This document shows positions 12,231-24,999 of a stretch of 64,000 bases of DNA, piece after piece (within the stretch, counting starts at the first letter, position 1; each line of letters begins with the position of its first letter). The notes beneath the pieces were generated by a model. That model did not search any database, was not told the origin of the DNA, and was given only the letters and a program-made list of their open reading frames with translations. The translations under genes and the position numbers were made by a program. This DNA comes from Euonymus europaeus (Eukaryota; Streptophyta; Magnoliopsida; Celastrales; Celastraceae), in assembly GCA_963580455.1 (NCBI GenBank), contig OY756958.1, positions 18,054,501-18,118,500 on the forward strand, in the 5' to 3' direction.

Positions 12231-13516
12231 ACATAGAATAACTATAAAAAGTGTACACCGAGCAAATTTGATAGTCCGAAGTTGCACAACACTCTCTATG
12301 GAGGAGCTTTTAATGTTTTTGTCCATTTGTCATAGAAAGATGGGGTTTTGGCATCGAAATAATCTAGGAAGCTTATACTCGTAAAATTTGACATAGAAGA
12401 ACAATAAAAAGTGTACACCGAGCGACTTTGTTGATTAGAAGTTGCTCAACTCTCTCTATGGAGGACCTTTTAACGTTTTTGACCATTTGTCTTGTACAGT
12501 TGGTGTTTTCTCATCGAAATAATCTAGGAAGCTTATACTCGTAAAATTTGACATAGAAGAACAATAAAAAGTGTACACCGAGCAACTTTGATAGTCCGAA
12601 GTTGCTCAACTCACTCTATGGAGGAGCTTTAAACGGTTTTGTCCATTTCTCATAGAAAGTTGGGGTTTTGGCATCGAAATAATCTAGGAAGCTTATACTC
12701 GTAAAATTTGACATAGAAGAACAATAAAAGGTGTACAATGAGCAACTTTGATGGTCGTGAATTGCTCAACTCTCACTATGAAGTAGCTTTTAACGGTTTT
12801 GCTCATTTCTTAATGATAGTTGGGGTTTTGGCATCAAAATAATCCAGCAAGCATATACTCGTAAAATTTGACATAGAATAACAATAAAAAGTGTACACCG
12901 AGCAACTTTGATAGTCCGAAGTTGCTCAACTCACTCTATGGAGGAGCTTTAAACGGTTTTGTCCTTTTGTCATAGAAAGTTGGGTTTTTGGCATCGAAAT
13001 AATCTAGGAAGCTTATTCTCGTAAAATTTGATATAGAATAACAATAAAAAATGTACACCGAGCAACTTTTATGTTCTGAAGTTGCTCAACTCTCTCTATT
13101 GAATAGCTTTAAAGTTTTTGTCCATTTGTCATAGAAAGTTGGGGTTTTGGCATCGAAATAATCTAGGAAGCTTATACTCGTAAAATTTGACATAGAAGAA
13201 CAATAAAAAGTGTAGACCGAGCAACTTTGATAGTACGAAGTTGCTCAACTCACTCTATGGAGGGGCTTTAAACGGTTGTGTCCATTTCTCATAGAAAGTT
13301 GGGATTTTGGCATCAAAATAATCTAGGAAGCTTATACTCGTAAAATTTTACGTAGAAGAACAATAAAAAGTGTACAATGAGCAACTTTGATGGTCCGAAA
13401 TTCCTCAACTCTCACTATGAAGTAGCTTTTAACGGTTTTGCTCATTTCTTATTGATAGTTGGGGTTTTGGCATCAAAATAATTCAGCAAGCATATACTCG
13501 TAAAATTTGACATAGA
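12231..13516 (+). repeat. Duplicated block, right copy (offset ~2396)
   Basis: This is the second copy of 9835-11120. The homology ends near 13516, where this copy carries GAATTAACAACAAAAAG and TGTACACTGAG instead of the ordinary sequence. Confidence 0.85.
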
Positions 13517-13679
13517 ATTAACAACAAAAAGTGTACACTGAGCAACTTTGATAGTCCGAAGTTGCTCAACTCACTCTATGGAGGAGCTTTAAATGGTTTT
13601 GTCCTTTTGTCATAGAAAGTTGGGTTTTTGGCATCGAAATAATCTAGGAAGCTTATACTCGTAAAATTTGATATAGAAT

Positions 13680-14630
13680 AACAATAAAAAGTGTACACCG
13701 AGCGACTTTGATGATAAGAAGTTGCTCAACTCTCTCTATGGAGGAGCTTTTAACGTTTTTGTCCATTTGTCCTGTAAAGTTGGTGTTTTCACATCGAAAT
13801 AATCTAGGAAACTTATACTCGTAAAATTTGACATAGAAGAACAATAAAAAGTGTACACCGAGCAACTTTGATAGTCCGAAGTTGCTCAACTCACTCTATG
13901 GAGAGGCTTTAAACGGTTTTGTCCATTTCTCATAGAAAGTTGGGATTTTGGCATCGAAATAATCTAGGAAGCTTATACTCGTAAAATTTTACGTAGAAGA
14001 ACAATAAAAAGTGTACAATGAGCAACTTTGATGGTCCGAAATTGCTCAACTCTCACTATGAAGTAGCTTTTAACGGTTTTGCCCATTTCTTATTGATAGT
14101 TGGGGTTTTGGCATCAAAATAATCCAGCAAGCATATACTCGTAAAATTTGACATAGAAGGAACAACAAAAAGTGTACACCGAGCAACTTTGATAGTCCGA
14201 AATTGCTCAACTCACTCTATGCAGGAGCTATAAACGGTTTTGTCCATTTGCCATAGAAAGTTGGGTTTTTGGCATCGAAATAATCTAGGAAGCTTATACT
14301 CGTAAAATTTGATATAGAATAACAATAAAAAGTGTACACCGAGCAATTTTGATAGTCCGAAGTTGCACAACGCTCTCTGTGGAGGAGCTTTTACTGTTTT
14401 TGTCCATTTGTCATAGAAAGTTCGGGTTTTGGCATCAAAATAATCCACAAAGCATATACTCATAAAATTTGACATAGAAGAACAATAAAAATTGTACACC
14501 GAGCGACTTTGTTGATTAGAAGTTGCTCAACTCTTTCTATGGAGGACCTTTTAAAGTTTTTGTCCATTTGTCTTGTAAAGTTGGGGTTTTTACATCGAAA
14601 TAATCTAGGAAGCTTATACTCGTAAAATTT
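13680..14630 (+). repeat. Duplicated block, left copy (offset ~2560)
   Basis: A B'-D-C-D'-F-B run recurs at about 16240-17190. Shared markers include AATCTAGGAAACTTATACTC, CTCTATGCAGGAGC and CAACTCTTTCTATGG. The copies differ at perhaps a dozen sites by eye. Related copies lie near 36050-37000 and 39430-40380. Confidence 0.75.
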
Positions 14631-15460
14631 GACGTAGAAGAACAATAAAAAGTGTACAATGAGCAACTTTGATGGTCCGGAATTACTCAACTCTCACTAT
14701 GAAGTAGCTTTTAACGGTTTTGCTCATTTTTATTGGTAGTTGGGATTTTGGCATCCAAATAATCCAGCAAGCATATACTCGTAAAATTTGACATAGAAGA
14801 ACAATAAAAAGTGTACACCGAGCAACTTTGATATTCCGAAGTTGCACAACTCACTCTATGGAGGAGCTTTAAACGGTTTTGTCCATTTGTCATAGAAAGT
14901 TGGGGTTTTGGCATCGAAATAATCTGGGAAGTTATACTCATAAAATTTGACATAGAAGAACAATAAAAAGTGTACACCGAGCAACTTTGATAGTCCGAAG
15001 TTGCACAACTCTCTCTATGGAGGAGCTTTTAACGTTTTTGTCCATTTGTCATAGAAAGTTGGGGTTTTGGAATCGAAATAATCTAGGAAGCTTATACTCG
15101 TAAAATTTGACATAGAAGAACAATAAAAAGTGTACACCGAGCAACTTTGATATTCCGAAGTTGCACAACTCACTCTATGGAGGAGCTTTAAACGGTTTTG
15201 TCCATTTGTCATAGAAAGTTGGCGTTTTGGCATCGAAATAATCTAGGAAGTTAAACTCATAAAATTTGACATAGAAGAACAATAAAAAGTGTACACCGAG
15301 CAACTTTGATAGTCCGAAGTTGCACAACTCTCTCTATGGAGGAGCTTTTAACATTTTTGTCCATTTGTCATAGAAAGTTGGGGTTTTGGAATCGAAATAA
15401 TCTAGGAAGCTTATACTCGTAAAATTTGACATAGAATAACAAAAAAAAATGTACACCGAC

Positions 15461-15482
15461 CAACATTGATAGTCCAATGTTG
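15461..15482 (+). repeat. Variant dyad with compensatory arm changes
   Basis: The arms here are CAACATTG and CAATGTTG, which are perfect reverse complements (8 bp) around the 6-nt spacer ATAGTC. The consensus arms at the same places are CAACTTTG and CGAAGTTG. The change T to A in the left arm is matched by A to T in the right arm, and a T-G position becomes T-A. Further copies lie at 19782-19803, 24418-24439, 35391-35412 and 38774-38795, always with an upstream ACAAAAAAAAATG run. Confidence 0.93.
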
Positions 15483-16239
15483 CACAACTCACTCTATGGA
15501 GAAGCTTTAAACAGTTTTGTCCATTTGTCATAGAAAGTTGCGGTTTTGGCATCGAAATAATCTAGGAAGCTTATACTCGTAAAATTTGACATAGAATAAC
15601 AATAAAAAGTGTACACCGAGCAATTTTGATAGTCCAAAGTTGCGCAACTCTCTCTATGGAGGAGCTTTAAACGGTTTCGTCCATTTGTCATACAAAGTTG
15701 GGGTTTTGGCATCCAAATAATCTAGGATGCTTATAGTCATAAAATTTGACATAGAAGAACAATAAAAAGTGTACACTGAGCAACTTTTATGGTCCGAAGT
15801 TGCTCAACTCTCTCTATGGAGTAGCTTTAAACGGTTTTGTTCATTTGTCATAGAAAGTAAGGGTTTTGGAATCGAAATAATCTAGGAAGCTTATACTCGA
15901 AAATTTTGATATAGAAGAACAATAAAAAGTGTACACCGAGCAACTTTGATAGTCCGAAGTTGCACAACGCTCTCTATGGAGGTGCTTTTACTATTTTTGT
16001 CCATTTGTCATATAAAGTTCGGGTTTTGGCATCAAAATAATCCACAAAGCATATACACGTAAAATTTGACATAGAAGAAGAAATAAAAAGTGTACACCGA
16101 GCGACTTTGATGATTAGAAGTTGCTCAACTCTCTCTATGGAGGAGGTTTTAACGTTTTTGTCCATTTGTCTTGTAAAGTTGGTGTTTTCACATCGACATA
16201 ATCTAGGAAGCTTATACTCGTAAAATTTGACATAGAAGA

Positions 16240-17190
16240 ACAATAAAAAGTGTACACTGAGCGACTTTGATGATAAGAAGTTGCTCAACTCTCTCTATGG
16301 AGGAGATTTTAACGTTTTTGTCCATTTGTCCTGTAAAGTTGGTGTTTTCACATCGAAATAATCTAGGAAACTTATACTCGTAAAATTTGACATAGAAGAA
16401 CAATAAAAAGTGTACACCGAGCAACTTTGATAGTCCGAAGTTGCTCAACTCACTCTATGGAGAGGCTTTAAACGGTTTTGTCCATTTCTCATAGAAAGTT
16501 GGGATTTTGGCATCGAAATAATCTAGGAAGCTTATACTCGTAAAATTTGACGTAGAAGAACAATAAAAAGTGTACAATGAGCAACTTTGATGGTCCGAAA
16601 TTGCTCAACTCTCACTATGAAGTAGCTTTTAACGGTTTTGCCCATTTCTTATTGATAGTTGGGGTTTTGGCATCAAAATAATCCAGCAAGCATATACTCA
16701 TAAAATTTGATATAGAAGGAACAACAAAAAGTGTACACCGAGCAACTTTGATAGTCCGAAGTTGCTCAACTCACTCTATGCAGGAGCTTTAAACGGTTTT
16801 GTCCCTTTGCCATAGAAATTAGGGTTTTTGGCATCGAAATAATCTAGGAAGCTTATACTCGTAAAATTTGATATAGAATAACAATAAAAAGTGTACACCG
16901 AGCAATTTTGATAGTCCGAAGTTGCACAACGCTCTCTATGGAGGAGCTTTTACTGTTTTTGTCCATTTGTCATAGAAAGTTCGGGTTTTGGCATCAAAAT
17001 AATCCACAAAGCATATACTCATAAAATTTGACATAGAAGAACAATAAAAATTGTACACCGAGCGACTTTGTAGATTAGAAGTTGCTCAACTCTTTCTATG
17101 GAGGACCTTTTAACATTTTTGTCCATTTGTCTTGTAAAGTTGGGGTTTTTAAATCGAAATAATCTAGGAAGCTTATACTCGTAAAATTTG
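16240..17190 (+). repeat. Duplicated block, right copy (offset ~2560)
   Basis: This is the second copy of 13680-14630. It ends where a D monomer with GAGCAATAAAAAG follows B, while the left copy jumps from B directly to C. Confidence 0.75.
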
Positions 17191-17669
17191 ACATAGAAGA
17201 GCAATAAAAAGTGTACACCGAGCAACTTTGATAGTCTGAAGTTGCTCCACTCACTCTATGGAGGAGCTTTAAACGGTTTTGTCCATTTCTCATAGAAAGT
17301 TGGGGTTTTGGCATCGAAATAATCTAGGAAGGTTATACTCGTAAAATTTGATGTAGAAGAACAATAAAAAGTGTACAATGAGCAACTTTGATGGTCCGGA
17401 ATTGCTCAACTCTCACTATGAAGTAGCTTTTAACGGTTTTGCTCATTTCTTATTGATAGTTGGGGTTTTGGCATCAAAATAATCCAGCAAGCATATACTC
17501 GTAAAATTTGACATAGAATAACAATAAAAAGTGACACCGAGCAACTTTGATAGTCCGAAGTTCCTCAACTCACTCAATGGAGGAGCTTTAAACGGTTTTG
17601 TCCTTTTATCATAGAAAGTTGGGTTTTTGGCATCGAAATAATCTAGGAAGCTTATACTCGTAAAATTTG

Positions 17670-19500
17670 ACATAGAAGAACAATAAAAAGTGTACACCGA
17701 GCAATTTTGATAGTCTGAAGTTGCACAACGCTCTCTATGGAGGAGCTTTTACTGTTTTTGTCCATTTGTCATAGAAAGTTCGGGTTTTGGCATCAAAATA
17801 ATCCACAAAGCATATACTCCTAAAATTTGACATAGAAGAAGAAATAAAAAGTGTACACCGAGCGACTTTGATGATTAGAAGTTGCTGAACTCTCTCTATG
17901 GAGGAGGTTTTAACGTTTTTGTCCATTTGTCTTGTAAAGTTGGTGTTTTCACATCGAAATAATTTAGGAAGCTTATACTCGTAAAATTTGACATAGAAGA
18001 ACAATAAAAAGTGTACACTGAGCGACTTTGATGATAAGAAGTTGCTCAACTCTCTCTACGGAGGAGCTTTTAACGTTTTTTTCCATTTGTCTTGTAAAGT
18101 TGGTGTTTTCACATCGAAATAATCTAGGAAGCTTATACTCGTAAAATTTGACATAGAAGAACAATAAAAAGTGTACACCGAGCAACTTTGATAGTCCGAA
18201 ATTGCTCAACTCACTCTATGGAGGGGCTTTAAACGGTTTTGTCCATTTCTCATAGAAAGTTGGGATTTTGGCATCGAAATAATATAGGAAGCTTATACTC
18301 GTAAAATTTGACGTAGAAGAACAATAAAAAGTGTACAATGAGCAACTTTGATGGTCCGAAATTGCTCAACTATCACTATGAAGTAGCTTTTAACGGTGTT
18401 GCTCATTTCATATTGATAGTTGGGGTTTTGGCATCAAAATAATCCAGCAAGCATATACTCGTAAAATTTGACATAGAAGGAACAACAAAAAGTGTACACC
18501 GAGCAACTTTGATAGTCCGAAGTTGCTCAACTCACTCTATGCAGGGGCTTTAAACGGTTTTGTCCTTTTGTCATAGAAAGTTGGGTTTTTGGCATCGAAA
18601 TAATCTAGGAAGCTTATACTCGTAAAATTTGATATAGAATAACAATAAAAAGTGTACGCCGAGCAACTTTTATGTTCTGAAGTTGCTCAACTCTCTCTAT
18701 TGAGTAGCTTTAAAAGTTTTTGTCTATTTTTCATAGAAAGTTGGGGTTTTGGCATCAAAATAATCTAGGAAGCTTATACTTGTAAAATTTGACATTGAAC
18801 AACAATAAAAAGTGTACAACGAGCAATTTTGATAGTCCGAAGTTGCACAACGCTCTCTATGGAGGAGCTTTTAATGTTTTTGTCCATTTGTCATAGAAAG
18901 TTTGGGTTTTGGCATCAAAATAATCCACAACGCATATACTCGTAAAATTTGACATAGAAGAACAATAAAAAGTGTACACCGAGCGATTTTGATGATTAGA
19001 AGTTGCTCAACTCTCTCTATGAAGGAGCTTTTAACGTTTTAGTCTATTTGTCTTGTAAAGTTGGTGTTTTAACATCCAAATAATCTAGGAAGCTTAAACT
19101 CGTAAAATTTGTCATAGAAGAACAATAAAAAGTGTAAACCGAGCAACTTTGATAGTCTGAAGTTGCTCAACTCACTCTATGGAGGAGCTTTAAACGGTTT
19201 TGTCCATTTGTCATAGAAAGTTGGGGTTTTGGCATCGAAATAATCTAGGAAGCTTATACTCGTAGTATTTGACATAGAAGAACAATAAAAAGTGTACAAT
19301 GAGCAACTTTGATGGTCCGGAATTGCTCAACTCTCACTATGAAGTAGCTTTTAACGGTTTTGCTCATTTTTATTGGTAGTTGGGATTTTGGCATCAAAAT
19401 AATCCAGCAAGCATATACTCGTAAAATTTGACATAGAAGAACAATAAAATGTGTACACCGAGCAACTTTGATTTCCGAAGTTTCACAACTCACTCTATGG
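17670..19500 (+). repeat. Duplicated block, left copy (offset 4796)
   Basis: About eleven monomers recur at 22466-24296. Markers shared at exactly 4796 bp include ATTTCCGAAGTTTCAC (19471 and 24267), CGTAGTATTTGACATAG, AATAATATAGGAAGC and GGTGTTGCTCATTTC. After this block the right copy has lost one monomer, and the match continues at offset 4636. Confidence 0.85.
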
Positions 19501-21329
19501 AGGAGCTTTAAACAGGTTTTTTCCATTTGTCATAGAAAGTTGGGGTTTTGGCATCGAAATAATCTAGGAAGTTATACTCATAAAATTTGACATAGAACAA
19601 CAATAAAAAATGTACACCGAGAAACTTTGATAGTCCGAAGTTGCACAACTCTTTCTATGGAGGAGCTTTTAACGTTTTTGTCCATTTGTCATAGAAAGTT
19701 GGGGTTTTGGAATCGAAATAATCTAGGAAGCTTATACTCGTAAAATTTGACATAGAATAACAAAAAAAAATGTACACCGACCAACATTGATAGTCCAATG
19801 TTGCACAACTCACTCTATGGAGAAGCTTTAAACGGTTTTGTCCATTTGTCATAGAAAGTTGGGGTTTTGGAATCGAAATAATCTAGGAAGCTTATACTCG
19901 TAAAATTTGACATAGAATAACAATAAAAAGTGTACACCGAGCGATTTTGATAGTCCGAAGTTGCCCAACTCTCTCTATGGAGGAGCTTTAAACGGTTTCG
20001 TCCATTTGTCATACAAAGTTGGGGTTTAGGCATCGAAATAATCTAGGATGCTTATAGTCATAAAATTTGACATAGAAGAACAATAAAAAGTGTACACTGA
20101 GCAAATTTTATGGTCCGAAGTTGCTCAACTCTCTCTATGGAGTAGCTTTAAACGGTTTTGTCCATTTGTCATAGAAAGTAAGTGTTTTGGAATCGAAATA
20201 ATCTAGGAAGCTTATACTTGTAAAATTTGACATAGAAGAACAATAAAAAGTGTATACCGAGCAACTTTGATAGTCCGAAGTTGCACAAATCACTCTATCG
20301 AGGAGCTTTAAACAGTTTTGTCCATTTGTCATAGAAAGTTGGGGTTTTGGCATCGAAATAATCTAGGAAGCCTATACTCGTAAAATTTGACATAGAAGAA
20401 CAATAAAAAGTGTACACCGAGCAACTTTGATAGCCTGAAGTTGCACAACTCTCTCTATGGAGGAGCTTTTAACGTTTTTCTCAATTTGTCATAGAAAGTT
20501 GGGGTTTTGCCATCGAAATAATCCAGGAAGCATATACTCGTAAAATTTGACATAGAAGAACAATAAAAAGTGTACACCGAGCAACTTTTATGGTCCGAAG
20601 TTGCTCAACTCTCTCTGTGGAGGAATTTTAAACGGTTTTGTCCATTTGTCATAGAAAGTTGGGTTTTGGCATCGAAATAATCTGGGAAGCCTATACTCGT
20701 AAAATTTGACATAGAAGAACAATAAAAAGTGTACACCGGGCAACTTTAATAGTCCGAAGTTGCACAACTCTCTCTGTGGAGGAGCTTTAAACGGTTTTGT
20801 CCATTTGTCATAGAAAGTTGGGTTTTGGCATCGAAATAATCTAGGAAGCTTATACTCGTAAAATTTGACATAGAAGAACAATAAAAAGTGTACACCGGGC
20901 AACTTTGATAGTCCGAAGTTGCACAAATCACTCTATCGAGGAGCTTTAAACAGTTTTGTCCATTTGTCATAGAAAGTAGGGTTTTTGGCATCGAAATAAT
21001 CTAGGAAGCTTATACTCGTAAAATTTGACATATAATAACAATAAAAGTGTACACCGAGCAATTTTGATAGTCCGAAGTTGCACAACTCTCTCTATGGAGG
21101 AGCTTTTAATGTTTTTTTCCATTTGTCATAGAAAGTTAGGGTTTTCGCATCGAAATAATCTAGGACGCTTATACTCGTAAAATTTGACATAGAAGAACAA
21201 TAAAAAGTGTACACCGGGCAACTTTAATAGTCCGAAGTTGCACAACTCTCTCTGTGGAGGAGCTTTAAACGGTTTTGTCCATTTGTCATAGAAAGTTGGG
21301 TTTTGGCATCGAAATAATCTAGGAAGCTT

Positions 21330-22480
21330 ATACTCTTAAAATTTGACATAGAAGAACAATAAAAAGTGTACACCGGGCAACTTTAATAGTCCGAAGTTGC
21401 ACAAATCACTCTATCGAGGAGCTTTAAACAGTTTTGTCCATTTGTCATAGAAAGTTGGGGTTTTGGCATCGAAATAATCTAGAAAGCTTATACTCGTAAA
21501 ATTTGACATTGAAAAACAATAAAAAGTGTACACCGAGCAACTTTGATAGTCCGAAGTTGCACAACTCTCTCTATGGAGGAGCTTTTAACGTTTTTGTCCA
21601 TTTGTCATAGAAAGTTGGGGTTTTGTCATCGAAATAATCCAGGAAGCATATACTCATAAAATTTGACATAGAAGAAGAAATAAAAAGTGTACACCGAGCG
21701 ACTTTGATGATTAGAAGTTGCTCAACGCTCTCTATGGAGGAGCTTTTAATGTTTTTGTCCATTTTTCATAGAAAGTTCGGGTTTTGGCATCAAAATAATC
21801 CACAAAGCATATACTCGTAAAATTTGACATAGAAGAACAATAAAAAGTGTACACCGAGCGACTTTGATGATTAGAAGTTGCTCAACTCTCTCTATGAAGG
21901 AGCTTTTAACGTTTTAGTCTATTTGTCTTGTAAAGTTTGTGTTTTAACATCAAAATAATCTAGGAAGCTTATACTCGTAAAATTTGTCATAGAAGAACAA
22001 TAAAAAGTGTACACCGAGCAACTTTTATGGTCCGAAGTTGCTCAACTCTCTCTATGGAGTAGCTTTAAACGGTTTTTTCCATTTGTCATAGAAAGTTGGG
22101 GTTTTCCAATCGAAATAATCTAGGAAGCTTATACTCATAAAATTTGACATAGAAGAATAATAAAAGTGTACACCGAGCGACTTTGTTGATTAGAAGTTGC
22201 AAAACTCTCTCTATGGAGGAGCTTTAAACGGTTTTGTCCATTTGTCATAGAAAGTTGGGGTTTTGGCATCGAAATAATCTAGGAAGCTTATACTCGTAAA
22301 ATTTGACATAGAAGAACAATAAAAAGTGTACACCGAGCAACTTTTACGGTCTAAAGTTGCTCAACTCTCTCTATGGAGTAGCTTTAAACGGTTTTGTCTA
22401 TTTGTCATAGAAAGTTGGGGTTTTGGCATCGAAATAATGTAGGAAGCTTATACTCGTAAAATTTGACATAGAATAACAAT
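21330..22480 (+). repeat. Seven-monomer module, copy 1
   Basis: The module contains, in order, a CCGGGCAACTTTAATAG monomer with AAATCACTCTATCGAGG, an A monomer, a 161-bp F variant, a GATGATTAG/GAAGGAGC monomer, a G monomer with TTTTCCAATCG, a TTGCAAAACTC monomer with GTTGATTAG, and a TTTTACGGTCTAAAG monomer. The same series occurs at about 25000-26160, 26440-27600 and 31380-32540, and partly at 42.1-42.9 and 43.4-44.2 kb. Confidence 0.8.
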
Positions 22481-24296
22481 AAAAAGTGTACACCGAGCAA
22501 TTTTGATAGTCCGAAGTTGCACAACGCTCTTTATGGAGGAGCTTTTACTGTTTTTGTCCATTTGTCATAGAAAGTTCGGGTTTTGGCATCAAAATAATCC
22601 ACAAAGCATATACTCCTAAAATTTGACATAGAAGAAGAAATAAAAAGTGTACACCGAGCGACTTTGATGATTAGAAGTTGCTCAACTCTCTCTATGGAGG
22701 AGGTTTTAACGTTTTTTTCCATTTGTCATGTAAAGTTGGTGTTTTCACATCGAAATAATCTAGGAAGCTTATACTCGTAAAATTTGACATAGAAGAACAA
22801 TAAAAAGTGTACACTGAGCGACTTTGATGATAAGAAGTTGCTCAAGTCTCTCTACGGAGGAGCTTTTAACGTTTTTTCCCATTTGTCTTGTAAAGTTGGT
22901 GTTTTCACATCGAAATAATCTAGGAAGCTTATACTCGTAAAATTTGACATAGAAGAACAATAAAAAGTGTACACCGAGCAACTTTGATAGTCCGAAGTTG
23001 CTCAACTCACTCTATGGAGGGGCTTTAAACGGTTTTGTCCATTTCTCATAGAAAGTTGGGATTTTGGCATCGAAATAATATAGGAAGCTTATACTCGTAA
23101 AATTTGACGTAGAAGAACAATAAAAAGTGTACAATGAGCAACTTTGATGGTCCGAAATTGCTCAACTATCACTATGAAGTAGCTTTTAACGGTGTTGCTC
23201 ATTTCATATTGATAGTTGGGGTTTTGGCATCAAAATAATCCAGCAAGCATATACTCGTAAAATTTGACATAGAAGGAACAACAAAAAGTGTACACCGAGC
23301 AACTTTGATAGTCCGAAGTTGCTCAACTCACTCTATGCAGGTGCTTTAAACGGTTTTGTCCTTTTGTCATAGAAAGTTGGGTTTTTGGCATCGAAATAAT
23401 CTAGGAAGCTTATACTCGTAAAATTTGATATAGAATAACAATAAAAAGTGTACGCCGAGCAACTTTTATGTTCTGAAGGTTCTCAACTCTCTCTATTGAG
23501 TAGCTTTAAAAGTTTTTGTCTATTTTTCATAGAAAGTTGGGGTTTTGGCATCGAAATAATCTAGGAAGCTTATACTTGTAAAATTTGACATTGAACAACA
23601 ATAAAAAGTGTACAACGAGCAATTTTGATAGTCCGAAGTTGCACAACGCTCTCTATGGAGGAGCTTTTAATGTTTTTGTCCATTTGTCATAGAAAGTTTG
23701 GGTTTTGGCATCAAAATAATCCACAACGCATATACTCGTAAAATTTGACATAGAAGAACAATAAAAAGTGTACACCGAGCGATTTTGATGATTAGAAGTT
23801 GCTCAACTCTCTCTATGAAGAAGCTTTAAACGTTTTAGTCTATTTGTCTTGTAAAGTTGGTGTTTTAACATCGAAATAATCTAGGAAGCTTAAACTCGTA
23901 AAATTTATCATAGAAGAACAATAAAAAGTGTAAACCGAGCAACTTTGATAGTCTGAAGTTGCTCAACTCACTCTATGGATGAGCTTTAAACGGTTTTGTC
24001 CATTTGTCATAGAAAGTTGGGGTTTTGGCATCGAAATAATCTAGGAAGCTTATACTCGTAGTATTTGACATAGAAGAACAATAAAAAGTGTACAATGAGC
24101 AACTTTGATGGTCCGGAATTGCTCAACTCTCACTATGAAGTAGCTTTTAACGGTTTTGCTCATTTTTATTGGTAGTTGGGATTTTGGCATCAAAATAATC
24201 CAGCAAGCATATACTCGTAAAATTTGACATAGAAGAACAATAAAATGTGTACACCGAGCAACTTTGATTTCCGAAGTTTCACAACTCACTCTATGG
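22466..24296 (+). repeat. Duplicated block, right copy (offset 4796)
   Basis: This is the second copy of 17670-19500. It ends in a chimeric monomer (24247-24405) whose first half is D-like and second half A-like. Confidence 0.85.
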
Positions 24297-24999
24297 AGGA
24301 GCTTTTAACGTTTTTGTCCATTTGTCATAGAAAGTTGGGGTTTTGGAATCGAAATAATCTAGGAAGCTTATACTCGTAAAATTTGACATAGAATAACAAA
24401 AAAAAATGTACACCGACCAACATTGATAGTCCAATGTTGCACAACTCACTCTATGGAGAAGCTTTAAACGGTTTTGTCCATTTGTCATTGAAAGTTGGGG
24501 TTTTGGAATCGAAATAATCTAGGAAGCTTATACTCGTAAAATTTGACATAGAATAACAATAAAAAATGTACACCGAGCAACTTTGATAGCCTGAAGTTGC
24601 ACAACTCTCTCTATGGAGGAGCTTTTAACGTTTTTCTCAATTTGTCATAGAAAGTTGGGGTTTTTTCATCGAAATAATCCAGGAAGCATATACTCGTAAA
24701 ATTTGACATAGAAGAACAATAAAAAGTGTACACCGAGCAACTTTTATGGTCCGAAGTTGCTCAACTCTCTCTGTGGAGGAATTTTAAACGGTTTTGTCCA
24801 TTTGTCGTAGAAAGTTGGGTTTTGGCATCGAAATAATCTGGGAAGCTTATACTCGTAAAATTTGACATAGAAGAACAATAAAAAGTGTACACCGGGCAAC
24901 TTTAATAGTCCGAAGTTGCACAACTCTCTCTGTGGAGGAGCTTTAAACGGTTTTGTCCATTTGTCATAGAAAGTTGGGTTTTGGCATCGAAATAATCTA

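Larger units (their letters stand above)
1..13650 (+). repeat. Array domain I: F-B-D-C-D'-E higher-order material
   Basis: Here the monomer order F-B-D-C-D'-E (about 960 bp) or an abridged form recurs. Examples are near 2040-2980 and 9215-9860, and the 5-mer at 6659-9055. B monomers carry the domain-specific markers TTTGTTGATTAG, GGAGGACCTTTTAACG and TTTTCTCATCG. In the other domains many B monomers read GATGATTAG, GGAGGAGC and CACATCG or AACATCG instead. Runs of A monomers (around 1080-1900 and 5720-6360) interrupt the order. The domain edge is gradual and placed by eye. Confidence 0.7.

Noticed and set aside
15440..15450. A-run (ACAAAAAAAAATG) as a possible retroposon tail or insertion site
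   Set aside because: It sits at the normal place of ACAATAAAAAGTG, with the same length, so it is base substitution within the monomer. There is no target-site duplication or inserted sequence.
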